From CAXBID01 sp049791475 (GTDB lineage Bacteria > Bacteroidota > Bacteroidia > Flavobacteriales > Flavobacteriaceae), in the NCBI GenBank assembly GCA_049791475.1, contig JBAQZZ010000071.1, positions 1 to 26,719 on the forward strand: 26,719 nucleotides of DNA. The letters run 5' to 3'. The translations under genes and the position numbers were made by a program. Shown here piece after piece: positions 22,358 to 26,719 of this stretch (position 1 is its first letter; each line of letters opens with the position of its first letter). The notes under the pieces are model-generated. The model was given only the letters and a program-made list of their open reading frames with translations. It made no database searches and was not told the origin of the DNA.

Positions 22358-25186
22358 ATGTCAATTATAAAGACACTTAAATTATATATTCTTAAAGCTT
22401 TCGATTTAAATGAAGAAGAGTTAAACAAAACGCTTTTACTTCAGTTAAATATTTTTATAATTATCACGGTTCTTTTAATTATAAAACCTACTATAAATTC
22501 TTTATTTCTTTCTGAACTTTCTTCAGATGCCTTACCATTAGGCTATGTTTTAACAGCTATAATAGCTATTATTGGCTACCATTTTTATGATAAAGCCTTA
22601 GAAAAATACACTTTAAATATTATTATTGACCGAACATTAATTGGATCCATTTTATCTTTAATTCTATTTACATTTGCTTTCACTTTAAACTTAGCGAATG
22701 GCCTTTTACTATACATTCCTTATGTTTGGGTGGCTATTTTTGGGTTACTAACAGCATCGCAATTCTGGATTTTAGCTAACCTCGTATATAACGTTAGGGA
22801 AGCCAAACGCGTTTTTGGTTTTATAGGTGCTGGTGCCATTGCTGGCGGTATATTTGGAGGTTATTTAACCTCTATTTTAACACGCTTTTTCAATTCAGAG
22901 CATTTACTATTTATTGCTGCACTTCTACTTTTTTCTTGTATTCCCATTACACGTTATATCTGGAAACATGAAGTTGTAAAACTTAATACATTCCAAGTCT
23001 CATTGCGAACAACTCCAAAAGCAGAATCGCCAATAAAACTCATAAAACAATCAAAATTATTAAGCTTAATAGCCGTGGTTATTGGTATTAGTGTGTTGGT
23101 TGCTAAACTTGTTGATTATCAATATAGTGACTATGCATCAAGACTTATTGAAGATCCTGATGAACTCACATCCTTTTTCGGATTTTGGTTTTCTACATTA
23201 AGTGTTATTTCTTTATTAATTCAGTTGTTTTTAACTAAACGTATTGTTGGAAATTTTGGCGTTGGAAAATCATTACTTTGGTTACCTTCTGGAATTTTAG
23301 TAGGTTCTACTTTATTACTTTTAGTACCTCAACTATGGGTTGTCGTTTTTATTAAAATTGTTGATGGTAGTTTAAAACAATCGGTTAATAAAGCTGCGAC
23401 AGAGTTACTTTCTATTCCTATTCCAATTGAGATTAAAAAGAAAACAAAAACGTTTACAGATGTTGTGATAGATAGTATTGCAACAGGTTTAGCAGGATTT
23501 ATTCTCATCTTTTTTATTAATGGATTAGACATTAGTTCTACCTATATAAGTTTGATAATCATAATACTAATATCTATTTGGCTCTATTTTATTTTTCATT
23601 TGCGAAAAGAATACATAGTGTCATTTAAAGCACTTTTAGAAGACTCATCTATAAAAAAAGAAAAATCTACAAGTAAAAAGGAAATTAAAATAACTTCTAT
23701 TGTTGATACTGTTATTCGGGTTTTTAAAAATGGTTCAGAAAATCAAATATTACACATGCTTCAAAAAACGCTTGAAGTTAAAGATGAACGTTTCTTTTTT
23801 GCTATCAAAGAACTTTTAAATCATCCGTCTGCAAATGTTAAAACACTTGCGCTAGAAAACTTATATTTTCTGAAAAAGGAAAACTTAAGTCATTCTATGG
23901 AGACATTAATTCATGATAATAATCAAGAAGTTACTACTACCGCTTTTCGATATTTACTAAAAAATCATAGTCAAAATACAGTTGAACTTTTTGATAAATA
24001 TTTAATTAGTGACGACAAAACCATAAAAAACGCAGCGTTAATAGGTTTATCCTTAGAAACTAGAAATAATGTATTGCTTCAAAATAAATTTAGTTTGGAG
24101 CAAAAAATTGATACCGCTTTAAACGAATACTATAATATTGAAAATGAAACAGATAAAACCTATAAAATTCAGGCGATAATTGAAGCTATTGGAAATGCAA
24201 GAATTGAAAAGTTTTATAATATTATTCAAGCGCAACTAAGTTCTAAAAATATATTGGTTAAGAAAACCGCTATTTTAAGTGCCTCCAAAACCTTAGATAA
24301 ACAATTTATAAATTTGATTACGCCTCACCTATCCAACAAAGAAACCAGAAAAACGGTTGTTGAAGGTTTATTCTTTTTTGGCGAACCTATTATTGATATT
24401 TTATTTGAAATTATTAAAAATGACACTATCGATTTTGAAGATGCACCACATATTATTTCAGTAATAGAAAAATTTGCATCTCAAAAGGCTATTAATAAAT
24501 TGATATTATTAACTGATAATACCGAGCACCTTGTTAAAGTAGAAGCCATTGAAGCTTTAAAACGCTTAAAATGGAAACACCCCAATTTGATCATAAAAGA
24601 TCATTTTATAGTAGATAAAATTATAGATGAATGTGCGTTGTATCAAAATACATTATCGGTAATACATTCTCAAATTATTATTCAGTTTAAAAAACAAAGT
24701 CAAAATTTAGAAAACACAGAAGAAAACAGTGCTCGAAATGGACTTATTCAATTACTTGAACAACGCTTAGACAGACAATTACAACGTATTTTTAGATTTC
24801 TGGGTGTAAAATATCCGCCAAATGATGTCGATCCTATTTTTAATACCATTTTAAATGGTAAAGAAGAACAACGCATCCATGCTATCGAATTTTTAGATAA
24901 TATTTTAGATAAGCAACTTAAAAAAGAATTAATCCCAGTGGCAGAATCTGTACTTTATGAAACCAATTCTGAGGAAAATATCAAGAAATTTAATATTAAG
25001 ATTTTAAGTGAAACCGAATGCTATACTGCCCTATTAAAACGAAAAGATATTAAACTTAAATTAGCTGTTTTATATCTTATTGAAAAATCAAACAACCCAA
25101 AATTCAACCCTCTTTTGGAAATGGTATTAGCCAATGATAATAATGAAAAAATAAGGCGACGGGTTGAGGATATACTTAAAAAATAA
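22358..25186 (+). CDS. Nucleotide-transporter-like membrane protein fused to HEAT repeats
   Basis: A 942-residue protein in two parts. The first 420 or so residues carry about twelve hydrophobic helices and resemble the ATP/ADP translocase-like (NTT) branch of the major facilitator superfamily. The segment AKRVFGFIGAGAIAGGIFGG is characteristic, as is KQSVNKAATELLSIPIPIEI before the last helices. A charged linker (KKEKSTSKKEIK) leads to about 490 residues of HEAT-type helical repeats, such as HPSANVKTLALENLYFL and HLVKVEAIEALKRLKW, presumably cytoplasmic. The frame extends to a TTG at 22346, but the ATG at 22358 (MSIIKTLKLY) is preferred. Whether it carries nucleotides is unknown. The stop codon is one base from that of the convergent TerC gene. 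Confidence 0.8.
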   Translation: MSIIKTLKLYILKAFDLNEEELNKTLLLQLNIFIIITVLLIIKPTINSLFLSELSSDALPLGYVLTAIIAIIGYHFYDKALEKYTLNIIIDRTLIGSILSLILFTFAFTLNLANGLLLYIPYVWVAIFGLLTASQFWILANLVYNVREAKRVFGFIGAGAIAGGIFGGYLTSILTRFFNSEHLLFIAALLLFSCIPITRYIWKHEVVKLNTFQVSLRTTPKAESPIKLIKQSKLLSLIAVVIGISVLVAKLVDYQYSDYASRLIEDPDELTSFFGFWFSTLSVISLLIQLFLTKRIVGNFGVGKSLLWLPSGILVGSTLLLLVPQLWVVVFIKIVDGSLKQSVNKAATELLSIPIPIEIKKKTKTFTDVVIDSIATGLAGFILIFFINGLDISSTYISLIIIILISIWLYFIFHLRKEYIVSFKALLEDSSIKKEKSTSKKEIKITSIVDTVIRVFKNGSENQILHMLQKTLEVKDERFFFAIKELLNHPSANVKTLALENLYFLKKENLSHSMETLIHDNNQEVTTTAFRYLLKNHSQNTVELFDKYLISDDKTIKNAALIGLSLETRNNVLLQNKFSLEQKIDTALNEYYNIENETDKTYKIQAIIEAIGNARIEKFYNIIQAQLSSKNILVKKTAILSASKTLDKQFINLITPHLSNKETRKTVVEGLFFFGEPIIDILFEIIKNDTIDFEDAPHIISVIEKFASQKAINKLILLTDNTEHLVKVEAIEALKRLKWKHPNLIIKDHFIVDKIIDECALYQNTLSVIHSQIIIQFKKQSQNLENTEENSARNGLIQLLEQRLDRQLQRIFRFLGVKYPPNDVDPIFNTILNGKEEQRIHAIEFLDNILDKQLKKELIPVAESVLYETNSEENIKKFNIKILSETECYTALLKRKDIKLKLAVLYLIEKSNNPKFNPLLEMVLANDNNEKIRRRVEDILKK

Positions 25187-25187
25187 T

Positions 25188-26123
25188 CTATGTTTTCTTT
25201 CTTATTGAAAACATAATACCCAAAATTAATGCTAAAAATATAAACCCTAAAGAAAACCATTCAGGGAACTTGTAACTGTGCACTAAAATTAATTTCACTC
25301 CAACAAAACTTAAAATGGCCACCAAACTATATTTAATATAATGAAACTTAGAAGTCATATTACTTAAAAAGAAGTACATAGATCGTAAGCCTAAAATTGC
25401 TAAAATATTAGAACTAAAAACAATGAAAGGGTCTGCTGTTATAGCTAAAATTGCAGGAATACTATCTAAAGCAAACATAACATCTGTTAGCTCTATCATT
25501 ATAAGCACTAAAAATAAAGGTGATGCCGCCAGTATGTGTTTTTTCTTAACAAAGAAGTTCTCATTATCAATAGTGGAAGAAATGGGAATCAACTTTCTCA
25601 TCATTTTAAATACTATAGAGTCTTTAGGGCTAAATCCTTCACTGTCTTTCGAAAACATTAATTTTAGGGCCGTAAATATTAGAAAAGCACCAAAAACATA
25701 AGTAATCCAATCAAACTTTGTAATTAGAGCAACTCCAAAAAATATCATTAACGCTCTAAATACAATCGCCCCCATGATACCCCAAAACAAAACGCGATGT
25801 TGATATTTAGAAGGCACTTTAAATGAGGAGAAGATAACAGCTATTACAAAAATATTATCGATACTCAACGATAATTCTATTAAGTAACCAGTTACATACT
25901 TTACCATGGCCTGTGTAGGTAACAAACCTGTTGGGTTTTCTACCCAACTATTTTTGAAAATGAAATAAATTACAAATGAAAAAAGCAGACCAATAGTTAC
26001 CCAAACTGTGGTCCAAAGCGATGCTTCTTTTGTGGAAATAACATGAGGGGTTTTATTAAAAACGCCTAAATCTAAAGCCAGAAATAATAAAACAACAGAA
26101 ACGAATACAATCCAAATAATCAT
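25188..26123 (-). CDS. TerC family integral membrane protein
   Basis: A 311-residue membrane protein with about eight or nine helices. Family hallmarks are ELSLSIDN at residues 83-90 and the second acidic motif in ELTDVMFALDSIPAI, which together form the presumed metal path. TerC-family proteins such as Alx and YceF export manganese or help load metals on exported proteins; older tellurite-resistance naming is historical. I chose the ATG at 26123, one base after the TAA of the upstream hydrolase gene (TAA-T-ATG), over the ATG at 26147 that would overlap it by 23 bases. It is convergent with the transporter-HEAT gene with a one-base gap, leaving no room for a terminator between them. Confidence 0.93.
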   Translation of the reverse strand: MIIWIVFVSVVLLFLALDLGVFNKTPHVISTKEASLWTTVWVTIGLLFSFVIYFIFKNSWVENPTGLLPTQAMVKYVTGYLIELSLSIDNIFVIAVIFSSFKVPSKYQHRVLFWGIMGAIVFRALMIFFGVALITKFDWITYVFGAFLIFTALKLMFSKDSEGFSPKDSIVFKMMRKLIPISSTIDNENFFVKKKHILAASPLFLVLIMIELTDVMFALDSIPAILAITADPFIVFSSNILAILGLRSMYFFLSNMTSKFHYIKYSLVAILSFVGVKLILVHSYKFPEWFSLGFIFLALILGIMFSIRKKT

Positions 26124-26124
26124 A

Positions 26125-26719
26125 TTACTTTCTAATAATCTTATCAATACTTGCCGCCAACATCATGTGGTCAGTTGCTGAGTTTTTTCGTAATACATTG
26201 GTCATTAAAACCACTATATAATTACAGTTATCTGGATGTTCAACAATAGCAACAGAATTCATGAAATTAGTAACATTTCCCATATATTTTCCACAAGCTT
26301 CACCATTACTTCTATCGCATTTGTAAAGACTTCCAGATTTGAAATACACCGCAGCTTCCTTTAATGCTGGCGATTGCGCATACCTAATACGTCTATCGGT
26401 CTTGTACATTAAACGTTTCATTTCTAAACTCGATGCCTCATCAATAACGTTTCCTTGCTCTAACTGAACTAAAAATTTCATCAAGCCTAAAGTGGTTCCT
26501 ATACTTCCGCCTTTATCGCCAACATAATTATTTGCGCCTCTTGTGAAAAAGCTTCCTAAACGCCATTCATCATGAGTAATTCCTAAGTCGCGCAAAGGTA
26601 AATTCACGACATCATTACTTAAATCGGTCAATTCTTTTTTTGGTGTGTTTTTAAAATAAGCATCGGTTTCCTCTTGAGTTAAATCAGGATATTTTTCGCC
26701 AAAAGCTTGCATTAATAAT
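26125..26719 (-). CDS. Serine hydrolase (class A beta-lactamase-like), C-terminal part
   Basis: The gene runs off the right edge of the window; only the last 198 or so codons are visible, with the frame still open at the edge. The KSG motif in VYFKSGSLYKC, followed by the strand FMNSVAIVEHPDNCNYIVVL, is the C-terminal signature of penicillin-recognising serine hydrolases. The upstream LGSFFTRGANNYVGDKGG and LGLMKFLVQLEQGNVI blocks fit the class A-like fold. The nucleophile motif would lie outside the window. It belongs to a different subgroup from the tandem pair at 20343-22254 and has three or more cysteines in the C-terminal region, which could form a disulphide outside the cytoplasm. It is tightly coupled to terC. 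Confidence 0.75.
   Translation of the reverse strand, partial: LLMQAFGEKYPDLTQEETDAYFKNTPKKELTDLSNDVVNLPLRDLGITHDEWRLGSFFTRGANNYVGDKGGSIGTTLGLMKFLVQLEQGNVIDEASSLEMKRLMYKTDRRIRYAQSPALKEAAVYFKSGSLYKCDRSNGEACGKYMGNVTNFMNSVAIVEHPDNCNYIVVLMTNVLRKNSATDHMMLAASIDKIIRK

Noticed and set aside
26124..26147. Longer start for TerC at 26147
   Set aside because: It would overlap the upstream hydrolase by 23 bases; the ATG at 26123 gives a one-base gap and a typical hydrophobic N-terminus.

Overview
The window looks like chromosomal DNA of a member of the Bacteroidota, most likely a marine-type Flavobacteriaceae. The DNA is AT-rich and Shine-Dalgarno sequences are scarce. Several upstream regions carry the Bacteroidota -7 promoter motif TAnnTTTG, in the best cases with a TTG about 19-20 bp further upstream. 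The gene content is typical of that lineage: a DUF4294 protein, a DUF4268 protein, an ABC-2 permease fused to an M1 peptidase, a membrane-anchored TPR/LuxR regulator and a split acyl-CoA carboxylase. No rRNA, tRNA, CRISPR array, transposase or phage gene was seen.

Layout. 1-446 is non-coding and consists of a 150-bp tandem repeat plus related half-units, directly behind a THUMP-type RNA methyltransferase (minus). 1872-3916 holds a SAM methyltransferase, a ZIP metal transporter and a DUF4268 protein (plus), separated by hairpin repeats. 3917-4320 is non-coding with two good promoters, the second driving a hicB-hicA toxin-antitoxin pair (4321-4948). 5259-7095 is a minus-strand operon: DUF4294 protein, hemolysin III/TrhA membrane protein, GNAT acetyltransferase. 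7413-11973 is a minus-strand pair, an ABC ATPase followed by its permease/M1 peptidase fusion, closed by a strong terminator. 12117-14588 carries an M42 aminopeptidase, a Nudix hydrolase and a PrsW-type protease (plus). 14738-18214 is a compact biotin carrier, biotin carboxylase and carboxyltransferase operon, probably a propionyl-CoA carboxylase, ending in a near-ideal terminator. 18481-20064 is a membrane-anchored TPR/LuxR-type regulator (minus). 20343-22254 is a tandem pair of secreted class A beta-lactamase-like serine hydrolases. 22358-25186 is a membrane transporter fused to a long HEAT-repeat tail. 25188-26719 is TerC preceded by a partial serine hydrolase (minus).

Most genes are ordinary housekeeping or lineage-typical. 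The more unusual material is non-coding. Dispersed hairpin elements of three visible types share a GTCAT...ATC outline and sit against stop codons and just before start codons. Two of them match the published form of the neisserial dRS3 element exactly. The hicBA promoter is bracketed by a perfect inverted repeat, and another good promoter, with paired TACGTA sites, has no gene behind it. Among proteins, the most notable are the tandem hydrolases that differ in the SDN active-site motif and the transporter-HEAT fusion. I found no multi-gene system that I can defend as previously undescribed.
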